Shown here: one piece after another, positions 33,992-42,759 of the stretch
How positions within the stretch are numbered: the first letter of the stretch is position 1
Layout of the letters: each line of letters starts with the position of its first letter
Assembly: GCA_021151585.1 (NCBI GenBank)
Contig: JAGKWX010000010.1
Coordinates: 1-54,288 of the forward strand
DNA from: Alphaproteobacteria bacterium
Lineage (GTDB): Bacteria > Pseudomonadota > Gammaproteobacteria > JAGOUN01
DNA length: 54,288 bases
Reading direction: 5' to 3'
The notes under the pieces: generated by a model
Told to the model about the DNA's origin: nothing
The model's database searches: none
What the model saw: only the letters and a program-made list of their open reading frames with translations
Translations under genes and position numbers: made by a program

Positions 33992-36796
33992 ATGATCGAT
34001 TACAAAAACACCTTAAACCTACCCGAAACAGATTTTTCAATGAAAGCGAATTTGCCACAAACGGAACCGCAGCGTTTGCTTAATTGGCAATCATCTGGTT
34101 TATATGAAAAAATTCGCATGACATGTAAAGGCAAGAAAAAATTTATTTTGCATGATGGTCCTCCTTATGCGAACGGCAATATTCATATGGGCCATGCGTT
34201 AAATAAAATTTTAAAAGATATTATTATCAAATCTAAAACCTTAAGTGGTTTTGATGCACCCTATGTGCCAGGCTGGGATTGTCATGGTTTGCCGATTGAG
34301 TTAAATGTTGAGAAAAAAGTAGGGCGCCCAGGTGCAAAAATTGATGCGGCGGCTTTTCGGGTGGAGTGTCGAAAATATGCAGCACAACAAGTTGAGTTGC
34401 AACGTCAAGTGTTTGTGCGTTTAGGCGTTTTGGGTGATTGGTATCAACCCTATTTAACCATGGATTTTAAATATGAAGCCAATCAAGTGCGTGCGATTGC
34501 AAAAATTATTGAACAAGGTCATGTGCAAAAAGGTTATAAGCCTGTGTATTGGTGTAATGATTGTCGATCATCGCTTGCACTGGCAGAAGTAGAATACAAA
34601 AATAGACAGTCGCCGTCGATTTATGTTGAGTTTTTAGTAAATGAAGACTTGGTGCCAGCCTCCGCTGATATGATAACTTCAATAGTTATTTGGACAACAA
34701 CACCATGGACATTGCCCGCAAACCAAGCCGTCGCTGTACATCCAGATTTACACTATGTCCTTATCGTAGGGGCTAGCGGCGCTCGCCCTCCACAACGATA
34801 TATTGTTGCTTCAGATTTATTACAGAAATTTTGCGCTGAATTACATATCGAACATCCTGAAATTCTAAAAACGTTTGTAGGAAAAGAATTATCTGGCATT
34901 CAGTTACAACATCCTTGCTATAATAAAGTTGTCCCCATCGTTTTAAGTACGCACGTAACAGCCGACACAGGGACCGGTGCGGTACATATCGCTCCAAGCA
35001 ACGGTGAAGACGATTTTCGTGTTGGTAAAGAAAATAATCTGAATTTAGAGAGTGTCATTGGTCAAGATAGTTGTTATATCGATGGCACAGAATTTTTTGC
35101 TGGCCTGCATGTTACCAAAGGTAATGATGCAGTTATAGAAAAATTAAAAGAAAAAAATACTTTATTGCATTCAGGGAAAATTGAACACAGTTATCCGCAT
35201 TGTTGGCGCCATAAAACACCTTTGATTTTTCGTGCGACACCGCAATGGTTTATTAGTATGAGTCAAAATTATTTGCGCGAAACAGCATTGAATGCCATTA
35301 AAGAAGTTCGCTGGTTGCCCGACACTGGCTTTAATCGTATTCAAGCTATGATTGATAATAGTCCTGATTGGTGTATTTCCCGACAACGTACGTGGGGCGT
35401 GCCATTACCTTTATTTATTCATAAAGATAGTAATGAATTACATCCGCGCACACAAGAATTATTAGAAGAAGTTGCACAGCGTATTGAGCAAGCTGGCGTA
35501 CAAGCTTGGTTTGATTTAGATGCAAAAGAATTATTGGGCGCGGATGCAGAATTTTATGAAAAAAGTAAAGATACGGTAGATGTTTGGTTAGATTCTGGTG
35601 TTTCGCATTTTTGTGTGTTGCGTCAACGAAGTGATCTGCAATTTCCAGCGGATGTTTATTTAGAAGGTTCTGATCAACATCGTGGTTGGTTTCAATCTTC
35701 TATGTTAAGTTCTTTGGCGATTTCAGGTGAAGCGCCCTACAAAGAAGTTGTTACGCACGGATTTTTAGTCGATGAACAAGGCTACAAAATGTCAAAATCT
35801 TTAGGAAATGTGATTGAGCCTGAAGAAGTAGTGCGGACATTAGGTGCCGATATTTTACGTTTATGGGTAGCGTCAACGGATTATCATGGTGAAATTGCTT
35901 TTTCAAATGATATTTTAAAACGTGTTGCCGATGTGTATCGACGTTTAAGAAATACTGCGCGATATTTTTTATCTAACTTACATGACTTTTCTCCCGAAAC
36001 AGATTTGTTGCCTTATGAAAACTGGTTGTCATTAGATAAATGGGCGTTAGGTTTGGCTTATGATGTGCAAAAAAAAGTGAAAGCAGCCTATGATCGTTAT
36101 GAATTTAATGAAGTTTATCAAATAGTTCATCATTTTTGCTCAATAGAAATGGGCGGTTTTTATTTAGATATCACTAAAGATCGTCAATATACCATGCAGA
36201 AAAACAGTTTAGGTCGACGTTCTGCGCAAAGTGCTGCTTATCATATTTTGCATGCATTGGTGCGTTGGTTGGCGCCATTGAGTTCATTTACGGCGGATGA
36301 GATTTGGCACTATATTCCTGGTAAAAGAGAAGAGTCAGTGTTTTTGACAGAATGGTATAATGATTTGCGTCCATTATCTGATACAGAAAAGCTGAATAAT
36401 GCTTATTGGCAAGATGTGCGTGCGCTTCGGGATGAAGTCAACAAAGAAATTGAGCGTTTGCGTGCGGCCAAATTATTTGGTTCTGCTTTAGAAGCTTCGG
36501 TAGATATTTATGCGCAAGAGCCTCAATATACTGAGTTGTGTGAGCTGCGCGAAGAATTACGTTTTGTCATGATTGCTTCTGAAGTGTCTTTACATCATTG
36601 GGGTGATCAACCTGCTCATGCAGTTGCGACGGCGATACCGCATGTGGCTTTAGTTGTTACGGCAACATCCGATAAAAAATGTGTGCGCTGCTGGCATCGT
36701 CGTTCTGATGTTGGTGATGTTGAAAAGCACCCAGAACTTTGTGGTCGTTGTGTTGTCAATGTCGATGGTGATGGGGAAGTGCGGCGTTATGCTTAA
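33992..36796 (+). CDS. ileS: Isoleucyl-tRNA synthetase
   Basis: 934 residues. Class Ia motifs are present: PPYANGNIHMGHALNK (HIGH-type), WTTTPWTLPANQAV in the editing domain, YKMSKSLGN (KMSKS), and at the C-terminus a zinc module CVRCWHRRSDVGDVEKHPELCGRC. The editing domain contains an extra Gly/Ala/Arg/Pro stretch (GASGARPP, about residue 262) encoded by DNA that is GC-rich compared with the rest of the gene. Overlaps lspA by 8 bp. Confidence 0.97.
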   Translation: MIDYKNTLNLPETDFSMKANLPQTEPQRLLNWQSSGLYEKIRMTCKGKKKFILHDGPPYANGNIHMGHALNKILKDIIIKSKTLSGFDAPYVPGWDCHGLPIELNVEKKVGRPGAKIDAAAFRVECRKYAAQQVELQRQVFVRLGVLGDWYQPYLTMDFKYEANQVRAIAKIIEQGHVQKGYKPVYWCNDCRSSLALAEVEYKNRQSPSIYVEFLVNEDLVPASADMITSIVIWTTTPWTLPANQAVAVHPDLHYVLIVGASGARPPQRYIVASDLLQKFCAELHIEHPEILKTFVGKELSGIQLQHPCYNKVVPIVLSTHVTADTGTGAVHIAPSNGEDDFRVGKENNLNLESVIGQDSCYIDGTEFFAGLHVTKGNDAVIEKLKEKNTLLHSGKIEHSYPHCWRHKTPLIFRATPQWFISMSQNYLRETALNAIKEVRWLPDTGFNRIQAMIDNSPDWCISRQRTWGVPLPLFIHKDSNELHPRTQELLEEVAQRIEQAGVQAWFDLDAKELLGADAEFYEKSKDTVDVWLDSGVSHFCVLRQRSDLQFPADVYLEGSDQHRGWFQSSMLSSLAISGEAPYKEVVTHGFLVDEQGYKMSKSLGNVIEPEEVVRTLGADILRLWVASTDYHGEIAFSNDILKRVADVYRRLRNTARYFLSNLHDFSPETDLLPYENWLSLDKWALGLAYDVQKKVKAAYDRYEFNEVYQIVHHFCSIEMGGFYLDITKDRQYTMQKNSLGRRSAQSAAYHILHALVRWLAPLSSFTADEIWHYIPGKREESVFLTEWYNDLRPLSDTEKLNNAYWQDVRALRDEVNKEIERLRAAKLFGSALEASVDIYAQEPQYTELCELREELRFVMIASEVSLHHWGDQPAHAVATAIPHVALVVTATSDKKCVRCWHRRSDVGDVEKHPELCGRCVVNVDGDGEVRRYA

Positions 36797-37256
36797 ATAT
36801 AAACAATTGACCTGGCTCTGGTTGAGTGTATTTATTGTAGTGTTGGATCAAGTAACCAAACAAGCAGCTTTTACTGCTTTAATTGGTGGTCAACCAATAG
36901 GTGTATTGCCAGTCTTAAATTTTTCATTAGCATTTAATCGCGGTGCTGCATTTAGTTTTTTAAATTCAGCAGATGGTTGGCAAAATATTTTTTTTATTAG
37001 CTTAGCTTTTACATTTGTTTTGATAATGGTTATTTGGATGTTGCGGCACGCAAGTACGAAACTGAATGCATGTATTGCTTTGATTATTGGTGGTGCATTA
37101 GGTAATGTCATCGATCGTTTTCATTATGGTTATGTGATTGATTTTATTGATCTGCATCTTGGTGCACATCATTGGCCAACATTTAATGTTGCAGATAGCG
37201 CTATTTGTCTTGGCGTCATTTTTTTATTGATATTGAATTTAAATAAGGGTGAATAA
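36789..37256 (+). CDS. lspA: Lipoprotein signal peptidase (SPase II)
   Basis: 155 residues from the ATG at 36789, inside the end of ileS; a longer frame upstream has no similarity to the family. Four membrane segments. Catalytic aspartates lie in GALGNVIDRF and FNVADSAICLG, the two signature motifs, and VVLDQVTK near the start is also conserved. It cleaves lipoprotein signal peptides such as those of PilN and BamB in this window. The ileS-lspA-fkpB order is standard. Confidence 0.95.
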   Translation: MLKYKQLTWLWLSVFIVVLDQVTKQAAFTALIGGQPIGVLPVLNFSLAFNRGAAFSFLNSADGWQNIFFISLAFTFVLIMVIWMLRHASTKLNACIALIIGGALGNVIDRFHYGYVIDFIDLHLGAHHWPTFNVADSAICLGVIFLLILNLNKGE

Positions 37257-37257
37257 T

Positions 37258-37701
37258 ATGACAACAACAATTCAGGTTGGTAGCACAGTAGTTATGCATT
37301 TTACTTTGAAATTAAGTGATAACTCTGTTGCAGAGACAACGAAAAAAGGTCAGCCAACACGTTTTACTTACACGGAGGCTAGTTTGCAAGATCCTGTTGA
37401 AAGTGCTTTGTTGGGAAAAGTGGCGGGAGATAAAGTGCGCGTTAGCTTAAAGCCAGAGCAAGGTTATGGTCCTGTATTGGATAGTAATGTTCACCAGGTA
37501 GAGAGGTATCGTTTCCCACAAGATTTGGTGCCGCAGGCGGGTGATGTTTATAGCTTTGACAAGCCTAATGGTGAATCGTTGACTGGAGTGATTACAGCGT
37601 GTAATGATGAAACTGTAACCGTAGATTTTAATCATCCGTTAGCAGGTAAAGATTTGTTGTGTGAGATGGAAGTCGTGGAAGTGATTGCTGCTGAAAAATA
37701 A
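37258..37701 (+). CDS. fkpB: FKBP-type peptidyl-prolyl isomerase FkpB (SlpA)
   Basis: 147 residues from the ATG at 37258, which has AAGGGTG upstream; a GTG three codons earlier is less well placed. The SlyD-like fold is seen in VVMHFTLKLSDNSVAETT, ALLGKVAGDKVRVSLKPEQGYG and the C-terminal VDFNHPLAGKDLLCEMEVVEV. Cytoplasmic isomerase and chaperone. It follows lspA directly. The usual next gene ispH is not present here. Confidence 0.92.
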   Translation: MTTTIQVGSTVVMHFTLKLSDNSVAETTKKGQPTRFTYTEASLQDPVESALLGKVAGDKVRVSLKPEQGYGPVLDSNVHQVERYRFPQDLVPQAGDVYSFDKPNGESLTGVITACNDETVTVDFNHPLAGKDLLCEMEVVEVIAAEK

Positions 37702-37724
37702 ACACGTATCACTTGAGGAAGAAT

Positions 37725-38528
37725 ATGCAAAGGATTTGGCGTTTTTTTTTGATCTTGCGTTGTGGCGTGATATGTTTTTTTCAGTATCACTATTATATTC
37801 GTTGTGGTGCGCTAACCTACACTAGTTTGCTTGGGTGCATCCCTGTGTTTTCCGTATTTGTCGCTGCATTAAGTAAGCTTCCTGTGGTGAAAAGTCAGTT
37901 GCCGCAATTACAAAATTTTGTGCTACATACTTTCCTTCCTGTTAAAGGTGAGAAATTTATCGACTACATTACTACCTTCAGTCATCAAGCCCAGGCGTTG
38001 CCTTGGTCGCAGTTTATGTTTTTAATTTTTGTAAGCATTGTTCTGGTTTTTTCGGTTGAGCGTACGATTAATTCTATTTTGGGCGAACAGAAAGCACACG
38101 CAATTTTACAGGGTTTTGTGCGGTCATGGTTTGCCATCATACTAATGATATTGCTGATGATCACCAGTTTTATATTAAGCAGCTATATTCTTTCTATACC
38201 TGTTCTGGTTAAGTTTAAGGTGATTGCAATTTTGCATGATTATTCATCTTGGTGGTTACCATTTTTAAGTAGTTTTCTTGGTTTTACGATAGTTTATTAT
38301 ATTGTGCCTAGTCGGTCGCCGCATATGTTTCACGCTTTGTTGGGCGGGGTAATTGCTAGTGCGCTTTTTGAAGTGATGAAATTGTGTTTTGCTTGGTTTA
38401 TTGTCCAAATACCTACTTACAATGCCATTTATGGAACCTTGGCAATTATTCCCATTTTCATGATTTGGGTATACAGTTTTTGGTGTGTTTTTATTTATTG
38501 CGCACTATTAGTGAGAGAGTTAATGTAG
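37725..38528 (+). CDS. YihY/BrkB-family membrane protein
   Basis: 267 residues from the ATG at 37725, which has GAGGAAG upstream. Six membrane segments, with the family pattern YIRCGALTYTSLLGCIPVFSVF at the start, a hydrophobic core (FAIILMILLMITSFILSSY) and YNAIYGTLAIIPIFMIWVYSFW towards the end. Formerly annotated as ribonuclease BN, but the family has no shown nuclease activity. Exact function unknown. Confidence 0.88.
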   Translation: MQRIWRFFLILRCGVICFFQYHYYIRCGALTYTSLLGCIPVFSVFVAALSKLPVVKSQLPQLQNFVLHTFLPVKGEKFIDYITTFSHQAQALPWSQFMFLIFVSIVLVFSVERTINSILGEQKAHAILQGFVRSWFAIILMILLMITSFILSSYILSIPVLVKFKVIAILHDYSSWWLPFLSSFLGFTIVYYIVPSRSPHMFHALLGGVIASALFEVMKLCFAWFIVQIPTYNAIYGTLAIIPIFMIWVYSFWCVFIYCALLVRELM

Positions 38529-38656
38529 ATCTTATCCTAGATCCCGCGCACTAAGCGTGTTTGCTGTCGTTCAAGTTGCGGAATCCAGGTTAGTCAAAAA
38601 TATTTTACTTCGTCTTGTTTGCTGGCTGGCTTTTAAAGCACAAAATATTTTCAGGC

Positions 38657-39907
38657 TTATTTTTTCAATATCTCCATCAGCTGACTGATCGATATATTTG
38701 TTGCTTCGTTTGAGTTACGATATTTGTACTCCAGAGTTTGGCTGTCTAAGCCCTTGTCAGATAAGACGACGCGATGGGGAATGCCAATGAGTTCTGCGTC
38801 TGCAAACATTACGCCGGGACGTTCATTTCGATCATCAAATAATACCTCAACACCTTGTTGACTTAGGGTGTGGTAAAGATCCTCACATGCTTGTTGCAAT
38901 CGTTGAGATTTATGCAAGTTTATTGGAATAATGACCACCTGGAATGGTGCAAGATTTTCTGGCCAAATAATACCTTTGTCATCATGACATTGCTCAACAG
39001 CAGCAGCGACGATTCGCGATACGCCTATGCCATAACATCCCATTTGCATAATGACTGGCTGGCCTGATTCATTTAAAACAGAGGCATTAAATTTTTTACT
39101 ATAGGTATCGCCTAGTTGAAAAATATGACCAACTTCAATACCGCGCGCAATGGTTAATTTGCCTTTGCCGTCTGGGCTTGGATCACCTTCTTTGGCATCT
39201 AGTAATTCGACATTGGTGCAAAAATCGCTTTCAGTGCTTATCGCTAGCTTATCTTCGCCTGATGGTGTGATCACATGGAATTCATGCGATACTTTTCCAC
39301 CAATGCTGCCAGTGTCGGCTTGGGCTGCGCGAAAGGTTAATCCTAGTTGGGTAAAAATGCGAGTATAAGCGTCATAAAATTTTTGGTAGGTTTGTTCTAG
39401 CGACGCCATATCTACATGAAAAGAATAAGCATCTTTCATAATAAATTCACGAGCACGCAAGACGCCTGCGCGAGGGCGTGTTTCATCTCGAAATTTTGTT
39501 TGAATCTGATAGAACGCGATAGGTAATTGTTTATAGCTTTTTAATTCATGCCGCATCATGCTGGTAATTGCTTCTTCGTGCGTTGGCCCTAGGCATGTAT
39601 TGCGCTCATGTCTGTCGTTGAATTTTAATAATTCTGGACCAAAGCTGTCCCAGCGACCAGACTCTTGCCAAATATCGCAGGGTTGCACAGAGGGCATGAG
39701 CAATTCATGACAGCCAATCGCATTCATTTCCTTGCGAACAATATTCTCAACTTTGCGCAACACGCGTAGTCCAAGCGGCAGCCATTGGTATAGTCCAGCG
39801 CCTAAAGGCCGAATCATGCCAGCCCGTAACATAAGTTGATGGCTAATGGTTTCTGCCCCTGCTGGGGATTCTTTCTGGGTTGTGAGCAAATATTGACTAG
39901 TTCGCAT
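38657..39907 (-). CDS. proS: Prolyl-tRNA synthetase, short form without editing insertion
   Basis: 416 residues, against about 570 in E. coli. Class II motifs are intact: PLGAGLYQWLPLGLRVLRKVE, TKFRDETRPRAGVLRAREFIMKDAYSFH (motif 2) and GCYGIGVSRIVAA (motif 3), with a C-terminal anticodon-binding domain. The editing INS domain of about 180 residues normally placed between HEFHVITPSGED and GIEVGHIFQLG is missing; only some 40 residues join the two parts. Such forms are known from alphaproteobacteria, which use free-standing editing proteins. The deletion is cleanly in frame, so the gene appears functional. Confidence 0.95.
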   Translation of the reverse strand: MRTSQYLLTTQKESPAGAETISHQLMLRAGMIRPLGAGLYQWLPLGLRVLRKVENIVRKEMNAIGCHELLMPSVQPCDIWQESGRWDSFGPELLKFNDRHERNTCLGPTHEEAITSMMRHELKSYKQLPIAFYQIQTKFRDETRPRAGVLRAREFIMKDAYSFHVDMASLEQTYQKFYDAYTRIFTQLGLTFRAAQADTGSIGGKVSHEFHVITPSGEDKLAISTESDFCTNVELLDAKEGDPSPDGKGKLTIARGIEVGHIFQLGDTYSKKFNASVLNESGQPVIMQMGCYGIGVSRIVAAAVEQCHDDKGIIWPENLAPFQVVIIPINLHKSQRLQQACEDLYHTLSQQGVEVLFDDRNERPGVMFADAELIGIPHRVVLSDKGLDSQTLEYKYRNSNEATNISISQLMEILKK

Positions 39908-40036
39908 CGGTAAATTTTAAATAGTGAAAAGGTAAGCCAGTCTAACCAACTACAACAAAAATGCAAGAGAAGCTGGTAAAGTTCTGATTTGGGGCTATAC
40001 TAGCTTGCAGTTATACTGATTTATAAAGGTTGTTGT

Positions 40037-41074
40037 TTGAAAACGATAATACGAAAACATCCCCGACTTTTTTTGTCATTTGCGGCCATATTAAGTATCT
40101 TTATATTTGTTTTTTTGCATTTTAATCACCAGCGCTTATTAGCGTATTATTACATCAATGAGCATTCTGAGGTTTGGGTAGAGCCATCTATCGATATTAT
40201 CGCTTTTCTATCGACAACTATTTTGTTTATGTTACTGAGTTTAGCAATTTTAATGCAGAGGCATATTTTTCGTTTAGAGCGAGAAATTGATGAGCGCATC
40301 ATGCTGGAGAAGCAGCGTGAGGAAATTAAGCAAGCTTTGTTGCAAAGCCAAAAACTTGAAGCTGTTGGCATGTTGGCTGGAGGCATCGCGCATAACTTTA
40401 ATAATGTCTTATATGCTATTCAAGGTTATGTACAAATGTCGCGTTTAGATATCGATCCGGCGACGATTACTTATCAAAACTTGGGCAAAGTTTTGGAAGC
40501 AGTAGAGCGTGGTCAAGAATTGGTTCAAGGTATTCTTTGTTTTAGTCGTCGTGAGCACTATCATTTGGCGCCATTAAGCTTACGCCAAGTACTTGATAGT
40601 GCGATTCAGCTATTGCAATCAACATTGCCGGCATCGACTCAATTATCGGTTAAAATTGATCTGGCAGATGATTTGGTTGATGCCAATCGCACGCAACTGC
40701 AACAAGTTTTTATCAATATTATTCGTAATGCAGCGGATTCTTTGGGTGAAAATGGTACAATCACAGTGCATGCTGTGTTAGAAGATAAGCCAGAGAGTTT
40801 AAAAATATTGCGTCCTGGTTTACCATATCCAGCTTATTTTGTTGTGAGCATAAAAGATAACGGCTCTGGTATGAGTGAAGAAACTTTACGGCACTTATTT
40901 GAGCCTTTTTTTACGACCAAAGATGTTGGCAAAGGAACGGGATTGGGATTAGCAACTGCGCGTTCGATTGTGCGGGACCATCGTGGCGAAATGATTGTAC
41001 AAAGTGTGTTGAATCAGGGCAGTACATTTATAGTGTTGCTTCCTATCAGTGCGGGAAGAGAGGAGAAAAAGTGA
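40037..41074 (+). CDS. Membrane sensor histidine kinase
   Basis: 345 residues from a TTG start with AAAGGT upstream; no ATG is available nearby. Two membrane helices (about 10-28 and 53-73) enclose a short periplasmic loop, and a charged coiled-coil leads to the phosphoacceptor helix with GGIAHNFNNVL (His119). The ATPase domain has the N box VFINIIRNAADS, G1 DNGSGM, F box FEPFFTTK and G2 GTGLGLAT. The H-box resembles NtrB-like kinases. The partner is the next gene, whose start overlaps its stop. The signal is unknown. Confidence 0.92.
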   Translation: MKTIIRKHPRLFLSFAAILSIFIFVFLHFNHQRLLAYYYINEHSEVWVEPSIDIIAFLSTTILFMLLSLAILMQRHIFRLEREIDERIMLEKQREEIKQALLQSQKLEAVGMLAGGIAHNFNNVLYAIQGYVQMSRLDIDPATITYQNLGKVLEAVERGQELVQGILCFSRREHYHLAPLSLRQVLDSAIQLLQSTLPASTQLSVKIDLADDLVDANRTQLQQVFINIIRNAADSLGENGTITVHAVLEDKPESLKILRPGLPYPAYFVVSIKDNGSGMSEETLRHLFEPFFTTKDVGKGTGLGLATARSIVRDHRGEMIVQSVLNQGSTFIVLLPISAGREEKK

Positions 41075-41454
41075 TGGCGAATATTTTAGTAGTGGAAGAT
41101 GATGTTTTTGTTGCGGACATGTTAAATCAAATGCTAACCCGTGCAAATCATCAGGTTAAAGTGGCAAAAGATGGCGAAGACGCTGTTGGTGTTTTGCAGT
41201 CTTTTATTCCTGATGTTTTAGTAACTGATATTTTAATGCCTAAAAAAAGTGGCACGACTCTGATTACCGAAGTCAAAGAGCAGCACCCCGATATATCGAT
41301 AATTGCTATTTCTGGGGGCGGGCGTGCTGACCCGATTGGTTATTTAGATTTATCTGAAGAATTGGGCGCAGAAATTTCTTTCGCTAAGCCTGTGGACAAT
41401 GATGCTATTTTGATGACTATTGATTTAATGCTTGCAAAAAAGAAACTGCATTAA
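41074..41454 (+). CDS. Single-domain response regulator (CheY-like)
   Basis: 126 residues from the ATG at 41074, overlapping the kinase stop by one base. The acidic pocket EDD is at residues 8-10 and the phosphoacceptor Asp52 is in DVLVTDILMP. The lysine in SFAKPV is also present. There is no DNA-binding or output domain, so the signal must pass on by protein contact or phosphotransfer. Co-translation with the kinase supports a two-component pair. Confidence 0.92.
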   Translation: MANILVVEDDVFVADMLNQMLTRANHQVKVAKDGEDAVGVLQSFIPDVLVTDILMPKKSGTTLITEVKEQHPDISIIAISGGGRADPIGYLDLSEELGAEISFAKPVDNDAILMTIDLMLAKKKLH

Positions 41455-41475
41455 CATGCGGTTATATACATAGTA

Positions 41476-42759
41476 ATGAAACGCGATTTACGTTCTTGGG
41501 TAGAGTATCTTACTCAGTTGCATGTGCGGTCAATCGATCTTGAACTCGGTCGTATGCAGCGCGTTGCAGAAGTTTTATCTATCCAGCAGCCTGCTTGTCC
41601 GGTGATTACCGTCGCCGGAACTAACGGAAAAGGCTCTGTTGTTGGTTTTCTTGAGGCTTACTATGTTGCCATGGGTTTAAAAGTCGCGGCGTATACCTCT
41701 CCCTATCTCATTTCCTTTAATGAGCAATTTCGTATTAATCAACTGTGGATTTCTGACGAAGCATTATCCAGTTATTTTGAGAAAATTGATTATGCTCGTG
41801 GCGAAATCACTTTGACGCTGTTTGAGTTTAAAACCCTGGCCGCATTTTTATATTTTGCTGATCACGTGCCTGACATTATGATTTTAGAGGTCGGGCTAGG
41901 TGGGCGGTTAGATAGTGTTAATATGTTTGATCCTGATATTGCGGTGATTACTTCGATAGGCTTAGATCATTGTGACTGGTTGGGTAATACACGTGAACTT
42001 ATTGCCTGTGAAAAAGCTGGTATTTTTCGTTGTGGAAAATTAGCGGTTTGTGGTGATTTACATCCGCCTGTTACTATTCAAAAAGTTGCTCATGACGTCG
42101 GCGCGCAAGTTTTTTATAGAAATAAAGATTTTTTTATTAGTAATAACGAAGATGGTACATGGACTTGGCAAAGTAATGATGTGATTTTAAACAATTTACC
42201 GGAGCCGATATTGTTGAAAGATAATATTGCAACGGGGTTAATGGTGATTGAGTTAATCGAGCAACATGTTGGTGTTGGAGGTGCCCGACTAGGGTCTGGC
42301 AGGGCTCGCCCTGAGCATGACAAAACACATCAGATGATTGCTACCACCACTGTTCCAGGTCGTCAACAAATCATCTCTCACAACCCTTTTATTGTTGTTG
42401 ACGTTTCACACAATGAAGACAGCGTGCGTCGTTTAACTGAATTTTTAAAAAAACATCATAAGAGAAACGTGAGCGCCGTTTTTTCAGTTTTAAACACCAA
42501 AGATTTTAAAGTTATGGCAAGTATCATTGCATCGTATGTTTCAGAATGGCATATTGCTGAAATTCAGCATCCTGATGCCATGTCTATTGCGCAGATTGAA
42601 GCAATTTTGCATGATAATCAGGCGCAAGTATTTATTTATCCTTCTATCACGGAAGCTTATAAAACAGTAAGACAATTATCTAATAACCCCATTGTCGCCT
42701 TTGGGTCATTTCATGTCGTGGCTGAGGTTTTAGCGTGCCAAGCTAATAATTCGCCATGA
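41476..42759 (+). CDS. folC: Folylpolyglutamate / dihydrofolate synthase
   Basis: 427 residues. The Mur-ligase-like ATP site is ITVAGTNGKGSVVGFLE, followed by YTSPYLISFNEQFRIN and LEVGLGGRLDSVN. The C-terminal domain has VPGRQQII and VVDVSHNED. Between the two, residues about 258-280 form a stretch of Gly, Ala, Arg and Pro encoded by a GC-rich palindromic segment at 42268-42318, not expected in this family. The 3' end overlaps the convergent folK-folP gene by 49 bp. Confidence 0.93.
   Translation: MKRDLRSWVEYLTQLHVRSIDLELGRMQRVAEVLSIQQPACPVITVAGTNGKGSVVGFLEAYYVAMGLKVAAYTSPYLISFNEQFRINQLWISDEALSSYFEKIDYARGEITLTLFEFKTLAAFLYFADHVPDIMILEVGLGGRLDSVNMFDPDIAVITSIGLDHCDWLGNTRELIACEKAGIFRCGKLAVCGDLHPPVTIQKVAHDVGAQVFYRNKDFFISNNEDGTWTWQSNDVILNNLPEPILLKDNIATGLMVIELIEQHVGVGGARLGSGRARPEHDKTHQMIATTTVPGRQQIISHNPFIVVDVSHNEDSVRRLTEFLKKHHKRNVSAVFSVLNTKDFKVMASIIASYVSEWHIAEIQHPDAMSIAQIEAILHDNQAQVFIYPSITEAYKTVRQLSNNPIVAFGSFHVVAEVLACQANNSP
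42268..42322. repeat. GC-rich palindromic insertion within folC
   Basis: The segment contains the stem CAGGGC/GCCCTG with a two-base loop, in a gene otherwise AT-rich. It is in frame and adds about 20 residues just before the conserved VPGRQQ motif. A related sequence, GGCG-CT-CGCC followed by CT, occurs in ileS near 34770-34790. Confidence 0.5.

Noticed and set aside
36654..36788. N-terminal extension of lspA
   Set aside because: It lies wholly inside ileS in another frame and has no similarity to signal peptidases; ATG 36789 fits the family.
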